From NCBI RefSeq assembly GCF_041903755.1, contig NZ_JBBWVE010000019.1:62001-126000 (forward strand): a stretch of 64,000 nucleotides of DNA, given 5' to 3'. Each line of letters begins with the position of its first letter. Position 1 is the stretch's first letter. This document shows, in pieces, positions 51,401 through 60,473 of the stretch. The DNA is from Thiocapsa roseilacustris (lineage in GTDB: Bacteria > Pseudomonadota > Gammaproteobacteria > Chromatiales > Chromatiaceae). A program made the position numbers and the translations under genes. Under the pieces are notes generated by a model, which was given only the letters and a program-made list of their open reading frames with translations, ran no database searches and had not been told where the DNA came from.

Positions 51401-52535
51401 GTTGGGCGGACCGCGGTTGACCGAGGTCGATCTGCGTCTGACACCGATCGACGGCGGGTCGTCGGGCAAGGGCTGGGAGGTTGCCGTGCGGGCGAACGAG
51501 CTCGCAGGCGAGATCGAGATCCCGGCAGCGGACGCGGCGCCCGTGCGTGTTGCGCTCGAGCGTCTGGATCTGCTCGCCTTTCAGGATGCGCCGGAGCGGG
51601 GTGACTCCGATCCTTCGGCTCTGCCTATTCAGGATCCGTTTCGCGGTCTGCCCCCGATCGACGTGCGAATCGCGCGGTTGAGCTGGGGCGATGCCCTGTT
51701 GGGAAGGCTGCAGCTCGAGCTGCGCCAGGACCTGCTGGGTCTTCGCCTGCCGAGCATCCGGCTGCTCGGCGAGGGGCTCGTCTCGGCCGAGGGCGAGGCC
51801 GTTTGGATGCGATCCGAGAGCGGCGGTCGCAGCGAGCTCTCGATGCACGTGGAGTCCCTCGATTCGGGTGTTCTACTCGAGGCGCTGGATTCACAGAACC
51901 GGCTTGAGGGCGCACCGATGCAGGCACAGCTCATGCTGGACTGGCCCGGTGGGTTCGACGCCTTCAAGCTGGCGCAGGCACGTGGCTTCGTCGATGTGGA
52001 GGTGGGCTCGGGCCGGCTGTTGGACGTCGAGCCCGGTGTCGGGCGGGTGCTCGGGTTCCTGAACCTGAGCGCCTTGAAGCGGCGCCTGACGATGGACTTC
52101 ACCGATCTCTACGGTCAGGGCTTTGCCTTCGAGGAGATGCGGGGTCGCATCCAGGTCGCCGAGGGCAAGGCGACCCTTGACGCCTTCCTCATCGATGGCC
52201 CGGCAAGCAAGGTGATCATCGGCGGCTCGAGCGATCTGGTGAATCAGCGTTTCGAGCAGAGTGTCGTCGTGGAGCCGCGGATCGGCTCAAGCGTTGCGTT
52301 GGCCAGCGCAGTTGCGGGTGGGCCGGTCGTGGGGGCCGCCGTCTATTTGGTGGACCGCATTGCCGGCAATGCCATCGACCGCCTCGGGCGTTACCGCTAC
52401 CGGGTGACCGGGCCTTGGAGCAATCCGGATGTCAGCCGGGTCGGATGGGAGCCGGCGGTCGGAGCCGAGTCCTCGCCTACGCCGACGACCGTCGACGCGC
52501 CGACGCTGCCGGCGCCAAATCACTTCCTGGATTGA
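48444..52535 (+). CDS. yhdP: YhdP-family AsmA-like envelope protein
   Basis: This is a very large (1363-residue) inner-membrane protein with one N-terminal membrane helix (LVSVAVVLATTGLVLVALAV) and a long periplasmic beta-rich body. DUF3971 lies in the middle and an AsmA_2-type C-terminus shows GVGRVLGFLNLSALKRRLTM, DFTDLYGQGFAFEEMRGRIQ and FLIDGPASKVIIGGSSDLVN. Family members (YhdP, TamB, YdbH in E. coli) form bridges that carry phospholipids to the outer membrane. A proline-rich hexamer repeat (DPDPDPDPDLGPNPGPNP, 48706-48755) is inserted near residue 90. The rng-yhdP-tldD neighbourhood supports the call. Confidence 0.92.
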   Translation: MSVPHTRTIRFMRRLVSVAVVLATTGLVLVALAVTAARFALPLTDADNRWVADMLGERLGYRVRLGSASLHLDWRGPRLVVRDLRMSDPDPDPDPDLGPNPGPNPERTKDVLALDAFEIAIDPLASVRAGVPKITALTLVGSRLAVRIDAQGRLQLDGLEALSGRDPRALEFLLTQARVELVVGEILMRDDRPAPSRAGLRLTDLHLRLLNDGDHHTLAATAALHPIGHATASTRRVPGPNRLSLIADLDGPATDPASWSGRVYAGLDAGDLDEILRGNGFSAVSVRSGRVLLESWSRIGAGRLEDSVVRVDLNGLRLGPAQGASSPSNLGSAEPLKVAHFGAIARVRPRAEGWHLQIGDLAWRIAEADLPGLDLDLRLTSEGRPERLRVTSDPLDLAAVTSVLSASPWPLPELLAGLIAAKPRGRVEDPIVQVDWVAGQPTRWAVGVDGDGLGWDRTGALPGVDGLAVRLRADREGGEARVGSVGLVLDLRPLFSELLALDRLSTRLDWRIDATGAVRISARNLTFENADLAGRARLALDLPADGSSPLMDLRASFHDGDGSRVRPYLPVGIMHRDLVRWLERAIVSGRVPQADLIFRGPLAAYPFRGHEGRFELLLELEDTVLDYLPEWPEIREADGRLRFLDQSLSIELDRGRILDSRLVRAFGEIPELWGAQGMTIVGETEGPFSDGLRTLTETPLAKDLGRLAGSLEVTGDTRLRLEIDLPFTKRRQLGVAGRLSWPKPATLAIRGTPVTLSRLGGEVTFTEKSIAAQAVEATLWDRPLSLSIATLNPGVADASATLIKAQASTPVTELGRRFPSPAWGLLSGEIDWDLDVTIRNRDVRAAALPLDYRLASRLNGLAVDLPAPLGKRASATRDLELVGALVPGSSLRVAGRLGEVAGDLRLGLGVSPAPAMRAHVRLGGESAPSPEGAGVFLDGRLADLDLVAWLGRLDALSTGKQPGESPRAPGVDAWLRGVDLRLDRLALGGPRLTEVDLRLTPIDGGSSGKGWEVAVRANELAGEIEIPAADAAPVRVALERLDLLAFQDAPERGDSDPSALPIQDPFRGLPPIDVRIARLSWGDALLGRLQLELRQDLLGLRLPSIRLLGEGLVSAEGEAVWMRSESGGRSELSMHVESLDSGVLLEALDSQNRLEGAPMQAQLMLDWPGGFDAFKLAQARGFVDVEVGSGRLLDVEPGVGRVLGFLNLSALKRRLTMDFTDLYGQGFAFEEMRGRIQVAEGKATLDAFLIDGPASKVIIGGSSDLVNQRFEQSVVVEPRIGSSVALASAVAGGPVVGAAVYLVDRIAGNAIDRLGRYRYRVTGPWSNPDVSRVGWEPAVGAESSPTPTTVDAPTLPAPNHFLD

Positions 52536-52753
52536 GACCCACCGAGCGGGATTGTTTCAGCCGACCGGCAGGGGTGGTATCGTTCCGAATCGATAGGGTG
52601 ACGGCGCTGCGCATTGGGTCGCTCGCGCATGCATGAGCGGATGTCGCGTCCACGACCCTTATCCCCCGAGTCGCCGATCGGATCGCGTCGCAGGCCGAAT
52701 CGGATTGGCCCGCCCCTTCGCCTGCCGGGGCACCAGTGATTGCGGTAAAGACC

Positions 52754-53584
52754 ATGAAGACAAAACCGAAGGTTGGAGCGGTCCAGATGGCGACCGGTCC
52801 AAACGTCAGCGCCAACCTCTTCGAGGCGGAACGCCTGATCAAGGCGGCGAAGGAAAAGGGCGCGAGTCTCGTCGTGCTTCCCGAGAACTTCGCCTTCATG
52901 GGTAAGCGCGATCAGGATCAACTGGCGCTGCGCGAAGAGGACGGCGACGGACCCTTGCAGGCGTTTCTGGCGCGGGTGGCTAAGCAGCAGGGCGTCTGGC
53001 TTGTCGGCGGGACCATCCCGTTGGCCGCCCATGACGCCAGCAAGGTTCGAGCCGCCTGTCTGGTGTTCGACGATCGCGGCCAGCGGGTGGGCCGTTACGA
53101 CAAGGTGCATCTGTTCGACGTCTGTCTGCCCGAGGGCGGGGAGCGCTATCAGGAGTCGGCGACGATCGAGCCGGGGGACCGGAACCTCGTGCTCGACACG
53201 CCGTTCGGTCGAATGGGTGTCGCGGTCTGCTACGACCTGCGCTTTCCGGAGATGTTTCGCCTTATGCTCGACAGCGGCATGGAACTCCTGGCGATTCCCT
53301 CGGCCTTTACCGCCGTGACGGGGAAGGCCCATTGGGAAACCCTGGTGCGCGCCCGGGCCATCGAGAATCTGGCCTATGTGATTGCGGCGGCGCAAGGCGG
53401 CTTCCATATCAACGGCCGCGAGACGCATGGTCACAGCATGATTGTCGATCCCTGGGGCACGGTGCTTGCTCGAGTGCCGAGAGGATCGGGCTTCATCTGC
53501 TGCGCCCTGGACCACGACTACCAGGGTTCGGTCAGACGCAATTTCCCGACGATCGACCATCGTCGTTTGAAATGCCGCGCTTGA
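52754..53584 (+). CDS. Nitrilase-family amidase (deaminated-glutathione-amidase-like)
   Basis: This 276-residue carbon-nitrogen hydrolase has the Glu-Lys-Cys triad: LVVLPENFAFMGK, GRYDKVHLFDVCLPEGGERY and MGVAVCYDLRFPEMFR. The C-terminal stretch AAAQGGFHINGRETHGHSMI is typical of the Nit1/NitB branch that clears deaminated glutathione. Placement between yhdP and tldD is common in gammaproteobacteria. ATG at 52754 (MKTKPKVGAVQMA) starts at the conserved strand; an in-frame GTG at 52736 is an alternative. Confidence 0.92.
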   Translation: MKTKPKVGAVQMATGPNVSANLFEAERLIKAAKEKGASLVVLPENFAFMGKRDQDQLALREEDGDGPLQAFLARVAKQQGVWLVGGTIPLAAHDASKVRAACLVFDDRGQRVGRYDKVHLFDVCLPEGGERYQESATIEPGDRNLVLDTPFGRMGVAVCYDLRFPEMFRLMLDSGMELLAIPSAFTAVTGKAHWETLVRARAIENLAYVIAAAQGGFHINGRETHGHSMIVDPWGTVLARVPRGSGFICCALDHDYQGSVRRNFPTIDHRRLKCRA

Positions 53585-53668
53585 GACCGCAGTTTTGAGC
53601 CAATCAGACAGGTCGGCGGGTGCATACGCGCCCGACCCTGTCTCCCCGACGGAGCCCGACACAACCCG

Positions 53669-55114
53669 ATGATGACCGACCCGATTGCGATTGCACGCAT
53701 GAGCATTCTCGAGCCTGCGGGATTGACCGAGCAAGACCTCGACCGTCTGCTCGGCCTTCTGGCCGGTACTGCGGTGGATGCCGCCGACATCTATTTTCAG
53801 TCCAGCCGGCTCGAGTCCTGGGTCCTCGAGGACGGAATCATCAAGGACGGTAACTTCAGCATCGAGCAAGGCGCCGGGCTGCGCGCGATCAGCGGGGAGA
53901 AGACCGGCTTCGCTTACTCGGACGAGCTGCGCTTCCCGGCCCTGGCGCAGGCGGCCGAGGCCGCCCGAGCAATCGCTCGGGTTGGGCAAGGCGAGCAGGT
54001 GCGTATCGGCGCGGTTGCGAACAAGCGCAGCCTTTACCACCCGACGAATCCGATCGCCAGTCTGCCCGATCCTGACAAGATCGCGCTGCTGCAACGGGTC
54101 GACGCCGAGGCTCGCCGAGCCGACCCGCGCGTGCGCGAGGTGGTCGCCAGTGTTGTCGCCGCGCAGGACACCGTTCTGGTGCTGGGCGACGACGGCGCCT
54201 TGTCGGCCGATGTGCGACCCCTCGTAAGGCTGAACGTGAGCGTCGTGGCCGAGGACGGCGGGCGTCGCGAGCAGGGATCGAGCGGGGGCGGTGCCCGTGC
54301 CGATCTGAATTATTTCCTCCTCGAAGACCGTGCCTTGTCCTTCGCGCGCGAAGCCGTGCGCCTGGCCATCACCAATCTCGAGGCCGGCGATGCGCCAGCC
54401 GGGACCATGACGGTCGTGCTCGGATCCGGCTGGCCGGGCGTGCTGCTGCACGAGGCGATCGGGCACGGGCTCGAGGGCGATTTCAACCGCAAGGGCAGCT
54501 CGGCCTTCGCCGGGCGGATCGGCGAGCGGGTGGCCGCAACCGGCGTGACGGTCGTGGACGACGGCACCTTGCCGGGGCGGCGCGGGTCGCTGAACATTGA
54601 CGACGAGGGGACCATGACGCAGAACACGGTCCTGATCGAAGACGGTATCCTCTGCGCCTACATGCAGGACAAGCTCAACGCGCGCCTGACCGGGACCCAC
54701 TCCACGGGCAACGGTCGTCGCGAATCCTACGCGCACCTGCCGATGCCGCGCATGACCAACACCTACATGCTCGCCGGCGAGCGTGATCCCGAGGAGATCA
54801 TCGCCTCGGTGGACAAAGGCTTGTACGCGGTCAATTTCGGCGGTGGACAGGTGGATATCACCTCGGGCAAGTTTGTCTTCTCGGCGAGCGAGGCCTATCT
54901 GATCGAGAACGGTAAGGTCGGACGCCCAGTGAAGGGCGCAACCCTCATCGGCAACGGGCCGGATGTCCTGACGCGGGTGAGCATGATCGGCAACGATCTG
55001 CGACTCGATCAAGGTGTCGGGACCTGCGGAAAGGAGGGGCAGAGCGTCCCGGTCGGGGTGGGCCAACCGACCTTGCGGATCGACGGCCTGACCGTCGGCG
55101 GGACGAGCGCCTGA
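53669..55114 (+). CDS. tldD: Metalloprotease TldD
   Basis: This 481-residue protein is the catalytic half of the TldD-TldE peptidase. The zinc site VLLHEAIGHGLEGDFNRKGS (HExxxH) is intact, and CGKEGQSVPVGVGQPTLRID carries the third, cysteine ligand. The complex trims peptides, including microcin and CcdA-type substrates, without strong sequence preference. The N-terminal domain (AADIYFQSSRLESWVLEDGI) is normal. ATG ATG at 53669. Its partner gene pmbA/tldE follows directly, which is not always the case in gammaproteobacteria. Confidence 0.95.
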   Translation: MMTDPIAIARMSILEPAGLTEQDLDRLLGLLAGTAVDAADIYFQSSRLESWVLEDGIIKDGNFSIEQGAGLRAISGEKTGFAYSDELRFPALAQAAEAARAIARVGQGEQVRIGAVANKRSLYHPTNPIASLPDPDKIALLQRVDAEARRADPRVREVVASVVAAQDTVLVLGDDGALSADVRPLVRLNVSVVAEDGGRREQGSSGGGARADLNYFLLEDRALSFAREAVRLAITNLEAGDAPAGTMTVVLGSGWPGVLLHEAIGHGLEGDFNRKGSSAFAGRIGERVAATGVTVVDDGTLPGRRGSLNIDDEGTMTQNTVLIEDGILCAYMQDKLNARLTGTHSTGNGRRESYAHLPMPRMTNTYMLAGERDPEEIIASVDKGLYAVNFGGGQVDITSGKFVFSASEAYLIENGKVGRPVKGATLIGNGPDVLTRVSMIGNDLRLDQGVGTCGKEGQSVPVGVGQPTLRIDGLTVGGTSA

Positions 55115-55189
55115 CGAGGAGAACCGCTCTCTCGACACGACCAGACCAACAACGCCGTGCCCGGAACCTCTTTTACCCAAGGACTTGCC

Positions 55190-56539
55190 ATGTCGATTGC
55201 CGCCACCGAAGACACCGCGGAACGCCTCGCGCGCTTGCAACAGACGATCGAGGATCTCCTCAAGGAGGCGAAACGACGCGGCGCGACGGCCGCCGAGGCA
55301 TCGGTCGGCAGCAGCGCCGGGCTTGAAGTCGCGGTACGACTGGGCGAGGTGGAGACGGTCGAGCACACACGCGACAACGGCCTCGGGATCACCGTCTACT
55401 TCGGCAACCGCAAGGGTTCGGCAAGCACCTCCGACCTCAGTACCGGCGCACTGCGCGATGCGGTGAAAGCCGCCTGTGCCATCGCCGAGCACACCCAGGA
55501 AGATCCCTGCGCCCATCTCGCCGACGCCGCCCTGATGGCCGCCGAGATCCCGGACCTGGATCTCTACCACCCCTGGCATCTGGGGGTCGAGGACGCGATC
55601 GAGATCGCGGCGGCCTGCGAGGACTCGGCCCGCGGCTATGATCCGCGGATCGTCAACTCGGAGGGTGCGAGCCTCTCCACGCACACGGGGATCCAGGTCT
55701 ACGGCAACAGTCACGGATTCGTCGCTGGATACCCGACCAGTCGGCACGGGCTCAGCTGCGCGGTGATCGGTCAGGAGGGCGAGAGCCTGCAACGCGATCA
55801 TTGGTGGACCAGCGCACGGGCGGCGGCCGATCTGGATTCGGCACGCATGGTCGGCGAGCGTGCGGCCGAGCGGACGGTTGCCCGGCTCGGGTCGCGCCGC
55901 ATCCCGACCTGCCAGGTGCCGGTCCTGTTTCGTTCGGAGGTCGCGACGGGCCTGATCCGTAGTCTGGTTTCGGCGATCCAGGGCGGCAGCATCTACCGGC
56001 GCACGAGCTTCCTGCTCGACCACCTGGGCGAGCGCATCTTCCCGGAATTCGTGCGGATCCATGAGGAGCCGCACCTGCCGCGCGGACTTTCGAGTGCGCC
56101 GTTCGATGGGGACGGTGTTGCGACGCGCGCTAAAGATCTGATCACCGACGGGGTTTTGCAGACCTACCTTTTGGATGCCTATTCCGGCTGTCGGCTCGGC
56201 ATGCAGACGACGGGCAACGCCGGCGGCGTGCGCAACCTGCGCATCGGCATGGGCGATCGCGATCGCGCCGCCTTACTGCGCGAGATGGGGACCGGGCTGA
56301 TGGTGACCGAGTTGATGGGGCACGGGGTGAATCCGGTCACTGGCGACTACTCGCGCGGTGCCGCGGGTTTCTGGGTGGAGGGCGGCGAGATCCGACATCC
56401 GGTTGAAGAGATCACCATTGCAGGCAACCTCAAGCGCATGTATGCGGGCCTGCTGGCGGTCGGCAACGATTACGATTATTCAGGGAGCACGCGAACGGGC
56501 TCCTGGCTGATCGAGAAGATGACGATTGCAGGCGAATAA
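55190..56539 (+). CDS. pmbA: TldE/PmbA, partner of TldD
   Basis: This 449-residue protein is the non-catalytic half of the TldD-TldE peptidase. LEVAVRLGEVETVEHTRDNG and ITVYFGNRKGSASTSDLS form the N-terminal domain. The C-terminal part shows FDGDGVATRAKDLITDGVLQ, TTGNAGGVRNLRI and MGHGVNPVTGDYSRGAAGFW, with no HExxxH motif, as expected. ATG at 55190 begins the family start and lies 75 bases after tldD. The frame is open 11 codons further up, but those are not conserved. Confidence 0.95.
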   Translation: MSIAATEDTAERLARLQQTIEDLLKEAKRRGATAAEASVGSSAGLEVAVRLGEVETVEHTRDNGLGITVYFGNRKGSASTSDLSTGALRDAVKAACAIAEHTQEDPCAHLADAALMAAEIPDLDLYHPWHLGVEDAIEIAAACEDSARGYDPRIVNSEGASLSTHTGIQVYGNSHGFVAGYPTSRHGLSCAVIGQEGESLQRDHWWTSARAAADLDSARMVGERAAERTVARLGSRRIPTCQVPVLFRSEVATGLIRSLVSAIQGGSIYRRTSFLLDHLGERIFPEFVRIHEEPHLPRGLSSAPFDGDGVATRAKDLITDGVLQTYLLDAYSGCRLGMQTTGNAGGVRNLRIGMGDRDRAALLREMGTGLMVTELMGHGVNPVTGDYSRGAAGFWVEGGEIRHPVEEITIAGNLKRMYAGLLAVGNDYDYSGSTRTGSWLIEKMTIAGE

Positions 56540-56649
56540 GACGGCGGTTGCAGGGGCTCGTCGCGCCCCTGCCGTTGCATCGTCGCGGCTGAGTCCGGTC
56601 ACCCCACGACGACTCCAACGACCGTCGCTCCAACCATTATCCCCGCACA

Positions 56650-56934
56650 ATGGATACAACTGACCCGCTTACGGAAACCTTGGCGCTGATCGCCTCGGCA
56701 CCCGAGTCCGCCTCGGCGCTGACGCTCTATGCCCTCGCCTGCACGCTCGAGCATCAAAAGGCCGGCTGCTTGTTTAAGTTGACCAAGCTCTTTGATTTGC
56801 CCGCCGATCATCGCTCGCTGGCCTACGGCCTGATGGAGATTTTGGCTGCGGGCGAGGTCGGCACGCCGCGCTGGACCGACTCGAAGTCACGGATGGACGA
56901 CCTGATCCGCGGAACGCCGCGGCGCTCGGTTTGA
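56650..56934 (+). CDS. Small uncharacterised protein, 94 residues
   Basis: This is a short, probably helical soluble protein with no named domain: LTETLALIASAPESASALTL, YALACTLEHQKAGCLFKLTK and LPADHRSLAYGLMEILAAGE. Codon use matches the chromosome and the start is a clear ATG. It lies between pmbA and the lipid-methylation operon. Function is not known. Confidence 0.6.
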   Translation: MDTTDPLTETLALIASAPESASALTLYALACTLEHQKAGCLFKLTKLFDLPADHRSLAYGLMEILAAGEVGTPRWTDSKSRMDDLIRGTPRRSV

Positions 56935-57087
56935 GCTCGGCGGCTCCATCCGCCTTCCAAGGTTTTCGGCCCCCTGGCGGTCGGGCTCTTGAGCTGTTCG
57001 AGCAGCGCTTCAATATTGGACGAAACATGAACAGCCTTGGCGCGGTCGTCGACACGAGACCAAGGAATTTTCGAGGGATCAAATCGG

Positions 57088-58449
57088 ATGTCAGTCAAGA
57101 CAATCGGGATCGTTGGCGGCGGTATCGGTGGACTCGGTGCTGCTTGGATGCTGGATTCGCGTTACGACGTGACCCTGCTCGAGCGCAATGGTTACGTCGG
57201 TGGTCACAGCAACACACTCGAGGTCCCGGACCCGCACGGGGCCTTTCCGGTCGACACCGGATTCATGGTCTTCAATCGGCGCAACTATCCCTTGTTGACC
57301 GCGATGTTCAAGCATCTCGGTGTGGCGACCTATCCGACCAGTATGTCCTTCGCGGCCAGTCTGGATGGCGGGCGTATCGAGTACGGCGGCGATAGTCTCA
57401 ATACCTTGTTCGGTGCGCGCGCCAATCTGCTGGATTGGCGGTTTCTGTGGATGGTCAAGGAAATTCTGCAATTTAACGCAGCGGCCAAGAACTTCATCAA
57501 CTCCAACCCCGGCGATACCCTGACGGTCGGAAATTTTCTGCAGCGCGGTCGTTACTCAGAGCGCTTCGCCAGTCACTATTTGCTCCCCATGGCAGCGGCC
57601 ATCTGGTCCTGTCCCACCGAAGAGATGCGGGATTTCCCCTTCCTGAACTTTGCGCGATTCTTCGCCAACCATGGTCTACTCGACCTAGTCGATCGTCCGG
57701 ACTGGGAAACCGTGCGCGGGGGCAGTCGTGCCTATGTGCAGGCCATCCTCGCCCGGTTCCGAGGGCGTTGTTTGGCGGACACACCGGTCAAGCGGGTGCG
57801 GCGTCGTGAGCAGGGGGTCGAGGTCGAGACCGCTGCAGGCGAGCGTTTGCAGTTCGATGCGGTCGTGATGGGTTGCCACGCCGACGAGGCACTCTCTTTG
57901 ATCGAGTCCCCGGCGCCCGACGAGCGCGACATCCTCGGCGACTTCCGGTATCAGACCAATCAGGTCTTTCTGCACACCGATTCCGCACTGATGCCGAAAC
58001 GCCGCCGGGTTTGGTCGTCGTGGAACTATATCGAGCAGCCGGGGGATGGCGCCGATCGGCCGGTGACGGTGACCTATTGGATGAACAGCCTTCAGGATCT
58101 GCCGCCCGAGCGCGATGTCTTCGTCAGTCTGAATCCGCGCGTGGCGCCGCGCAGCGAATCGATCTTGGCCGAGATGACCTACGAGCATCCCATGTTCGAC
58201 GCGAGCGCGACCGAGGCCCAGCGCCGCATCGGCGAGATCCAAGGCCGCGACCGGATCTGGTTCAGCGGGGCATATCTGGGATACGGATTCCACGAGGATG
58301 GCCTGCGCGCCGCAGTGGATGTGGCGCGCGGGCTCGATGTCCGTCCGCCCTGGGAGACCGCGGCACCATCGACCGTGCCGAGTGCGGGCACGGTTTCCGG
58401 CTCCGGGGCAGGGGCCGGGCCGAGCGGCATGAGGGTGTTGCCCTCGTGA
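57088..58449 (+). CDS. FAD-dependent amine-oxidase-like oxidoreductase of the cyclopropane/fatty-acid methylation operon
   Basis: This is a 453-residue flavoprotein. The N-terminal Rossmann motif IGIVGGGIGGLGAAWMLDSR (G-x-G-x-x-G) binds FAD, and LLERNGYVGGHSNTLEVPDP continues it. DTGFMVFNRRNYPLLTAMFK, FASHYLLPMAAAIWSCPTEE and FSGAYLGYGFHEDGLRAAVD are typical of the group encoded with cyclopropane-fatty-acid synthase genes. It may oxidise methylated acyl chains, as UfaO does in Rhodobacter furan fatty acid synthesis, but which reaction occurs here is unknown. ATG at 57088 follows GAGGGATC. Its stop overlaps the GTG of the DUF1365 gene. Confidence 0.88.
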   Translation: MSVKTIGIVGGGIGGLGAAWMLDSRYDVTLLERNGYVGGHSNTLEVPDPHGAFPVDTGFMVFNRRNYPLLTAMFKHLGVATYPTSMSFAASLDGGRIEYGGDSLNTLFGARANLLDWRFLWMVKEILQFNAAAKNFINSNPGDTLTVGNFLQRGRYSERFASHYLLPMAAAIWSCPTEEMRDFPFLNFARFFANHGLLDLVDRPDWETVRGGSRAYVQAILARFRGRCLADTPVKRVRRREQGVEVETAAGERLQFDAVVMGCHADEALSLIESPAPDERDILGDFRYQTNQVFLHTDSALMPKRRRVWSSWNYIEQPGDGADRPVTVTYWMNSLQDLPPERDVFVSLNPRVAPRSESILAEMTYEHPMFDASATEAQRRIGEIQGRDRIWFSGAYLGYGFHEDGLRAAVDVARGLDVRPPWETAAPSTVPSAGTVSGSGAGAGPSGMRVLPS

Positions 58450-59213
58450 GCACCGTTGCCGGTCGAATTATCTTCGGCGATGTCATGCATCGGCGGCTCT
58501 TTCCGGTGCGTTATCGCTTCGTCTATCGGGTCTTCAGCATGTTGCTGGATATCGAGCGAGTCGGAGAGATCGCGCGCGATTGCCGCTGGTTCTCTTACAA
58601 CCGCTTCAACCTCTTCTCCTTTTACGATCGCGATCACGGCGCGCGCGACGGTCGTGGACTCAAACCCTGGTTGCTCGAGCGGCTGCGCGAGTGCAGGCAG
58701 GACATGGACATCGCCCGCATCGAGCTGCAATGTTTTCCGCGGGTGCTCGGATTCGTCTTCAATCCGCTGAGTGTCTGGACCTGCTTCGATCGTTCGGACA
58801 GGCCGGTTGCGGTGCTGTGCGAGGTCAACAACACCTTCGGCGAGGCCCACAGCTATCTGTTGCACGAAAAGGGCGCGCCGATGGACTGGCCGATCCGCCA
58901 CGCGCATCGCAAGGACTTCCATGTCTCGCCCTTTGTCGACATGAACGCCGACTATCATTTCCGGTTTACCCGGCAAGGCGATCGTCACGCGATCGTGATC
59001 CGCGAATACCAGGACGCGTCCTTGATGCTCGTGGCCGTCCAACAGGGGATCGCGGAGACGATGACGGACGCCAAGTTGCTGCGCGCCGCCTTCGCCTATC
59101 CTTTTCTGACGCTGAAGGTTGTCCTCATGATCCATTGGCAGGCTTTAAAGATCTGGGTCAAGGGCGGGCGCTACCATTCCAAGCCGACTCCACCCCTAGA
59201 AGAGGTGTCCTGA
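58446..59213 (+). CDS. DUF1365 protein
   Basis: This 255-residue protein belongs to DUF1365: GDVMHRRLFPVRYRFVYRVF, WFSYNRFNLFSFYDRDHGAR, CFPRVLGFVFNPLSVWTCFD and AVLCEVNNTFGEAHSYLL are conserved blocks. Family members are almost always encoded between the FAD oxidoreductase and CFA-type methyltransferase, as here. The biochemical role is not established. The GTG at 58446 overlaps the upstream stop (GTGA). ATG at MHRRLF is an alternative but would cut a conserved block. Confidence 0.9.
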   Translation: MSTVAGRIIFGDVMHRRLFPVRYRFVYRVFSMLLDIERVGEIARDCRWFSYNRFNLFSFYDRDHGARDGRGLKPWLLERLRECRQDMDIARIELQCFPRVLGFVFNPLSVWTCFDRSDRPVAVLCEVNNTFGEAHSYLLHEKGAPMDWPIRHAHRKDFHVSPFVDMNADYHFRFTRQGDRHAIVIREYQDASLMLVAVQQGIAETMTDAKLLRAAFAYPFLTLKVVLMIHWQALKIWVKGGRYHSKPTPPLEEVS

Positions 59214-60439
59214 TGTCCGCAGAGGAGTTGATCGAAGAACCTCTAACCCGCCGATCGAGCTGGTCGAGCCGCCTGATCGGCGGGTTTTGCCGGCACTTGG
59301 CGTTCGGCCAGCTCCTGGTGCGTTTTCCCGACGGAAACGCCACCCTGCACCGCGGCCGGTTCCCGGGCGCGAGCGGTGTCATGGAGGTGCAGTCGCCGCT
59401 CAAGATGGCCGGACGGCTGCTCACCCGAGGCGAGGTGGGATTCGGCGAATCCTACGTGGAAGGGCATTGGACGACGCCGGATCTCGCCGCGTTGCTCGAG
59501 GTCCTCTACGACAACATGGAACATCTAGGCGTGGGGCCGCGCGGGATGCGTTGGTCGCGGCTTTGGGATCGATTGAGCCATCGACTGCGCGACAATCACC
59601 CCATCAACAGTCGTCGCAACATTGCCCACCATTACGACTTGGGCAACGACTTCTACAAACGCTGGCTCGATCCGAGTATGACCTACTCCTCCGCGCTCTT
59701 TGCCGACCCGGCGCGGGACAGTCTGGAATCGGCCCAGGAGCGCAAGTATCAGCGCTTGCTCGACGCGCTGGACGCCAAGCCCGGCGAGCATATCCTGGAG
59801 ATCGGCTGCGGTTGGGGCGGTTTCGCGGAGCTGGCGGCACGACGAGGTCTGCACGTGACCGGCGTGACCCTCTCGCGCGAGCAGCTCGCCTATGCGCGCG
59901 AGCGTCTGGAGGCCGCCGGTCTCGCCGATCGCGTCGACCTGAGGCTTCAGGATTACCGCGACATCGAGGGCCGCTTCGACCACGCGGTCTCGATCGAGAT
60001 GATGGAGGCGGTGGGCGAGGCCTTCTGGCCAACCTACTACCAGGCGTTGCGTCGGCTGGTGCGACCGGGCGGTCGTATCGCTTTACAGGTCATCACCATC
60101 AACGAGGACGATTTCCCCGTCTACCGCAAGCAACCGGACTTCGTCCAGCTCTACATCTTTCCGGGCGGGATGCTGCCCACACCCGAGCGCATGACGCGCG
60201 AGGCGCAGGATGCGGATCTGCTGATTCGCGAGACGGCGTGGTTCGGGCTCGACTATGCCGAAACCCTTCGCCGTTGGCGTCACGCCTTCCATACGGTGGA
60301 TCAGGAGGTGGCTCGGCTCGGATACGATGCGCGTTTCCGCCGGATGTGGGACTACTATCTGGCCTATTGCGAGACCGGCTTCAAAACGGGCTGCATCGAT
60401 CTGACCCAAACCGTCCTAGAGGTCCCGGAGCGCAGCTGA
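59213..60439 (+). CDS. Cyclopropane-fatty-acid-synthase-family methyltransferase
   Basis: This is a 408-residue S-adenosylmethionine enzyme of the CFA synthase family. The N-terminal half holds the lipid-binding region (GRLLTRGEVGFGESYVEGHW). The catalytic half shows HHYDLGNDFYKRWLDPSMTY, the S-adenosylmethionine site ILEIGCGWGGFAELAARRG, and VTLSREQLAYARERL, with FDHAVSIEMMEAVGEAFWPT near the bicarbonate site. It adds a methylene or methyl group to unsaturated phospholipid acyl chains. The ATG shares one base with the DUF1365 stop, so the three genes form one coupled operon. It could be a true CFA synthase or a UfaM-like methylase. Confidence 0.92.
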   Translation: MSAEELIEEPLTRRSSWSSRLIGGFCRHLAFGQLLVRFPDGNATLHRGRFPGASGVMEVQSPLKMAGRLLTRGEVGFGESYVEGHWTTPDLAALLEVLYDNMEHLGVGPRGMRWSRLWDRLSHRLRDNHPINSRRNIAHHYDLGNDFYKRWLDPSMTYSSALFADPARDSLESAQERKYQRLLDALDAKPGEHILEIGCGWGGFAELAARRGLHVTGVTLSREQLAYARERLEAAGLADRVDLRLQDYRDIEGRFDHAVSIEMMEAVGEAFWPTYYQALRRLVRPGGRIALQVITINEDDFPVYRKQPDFVQLYIFPGGMLPTPERMTREAQDADLLIRETAWFGLDYAETLRRWRHAFHTVDQEVARLGYDARFRRMWDYYLAYCETGFKTGCIDLTQTVLEVPERS

Positions 60440-60473
60440 ACCTTCCGTAGAATCGACGCGCAATGGCAATCGC

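Noticed and set aside
52520..56074. A 1184-residue open frame on the minus strand
   Set aside because: It lies across the nitrilase, tldD and pmbA genes, all of which are strongly conserved on the plus strand; it is a high-GC shadow.
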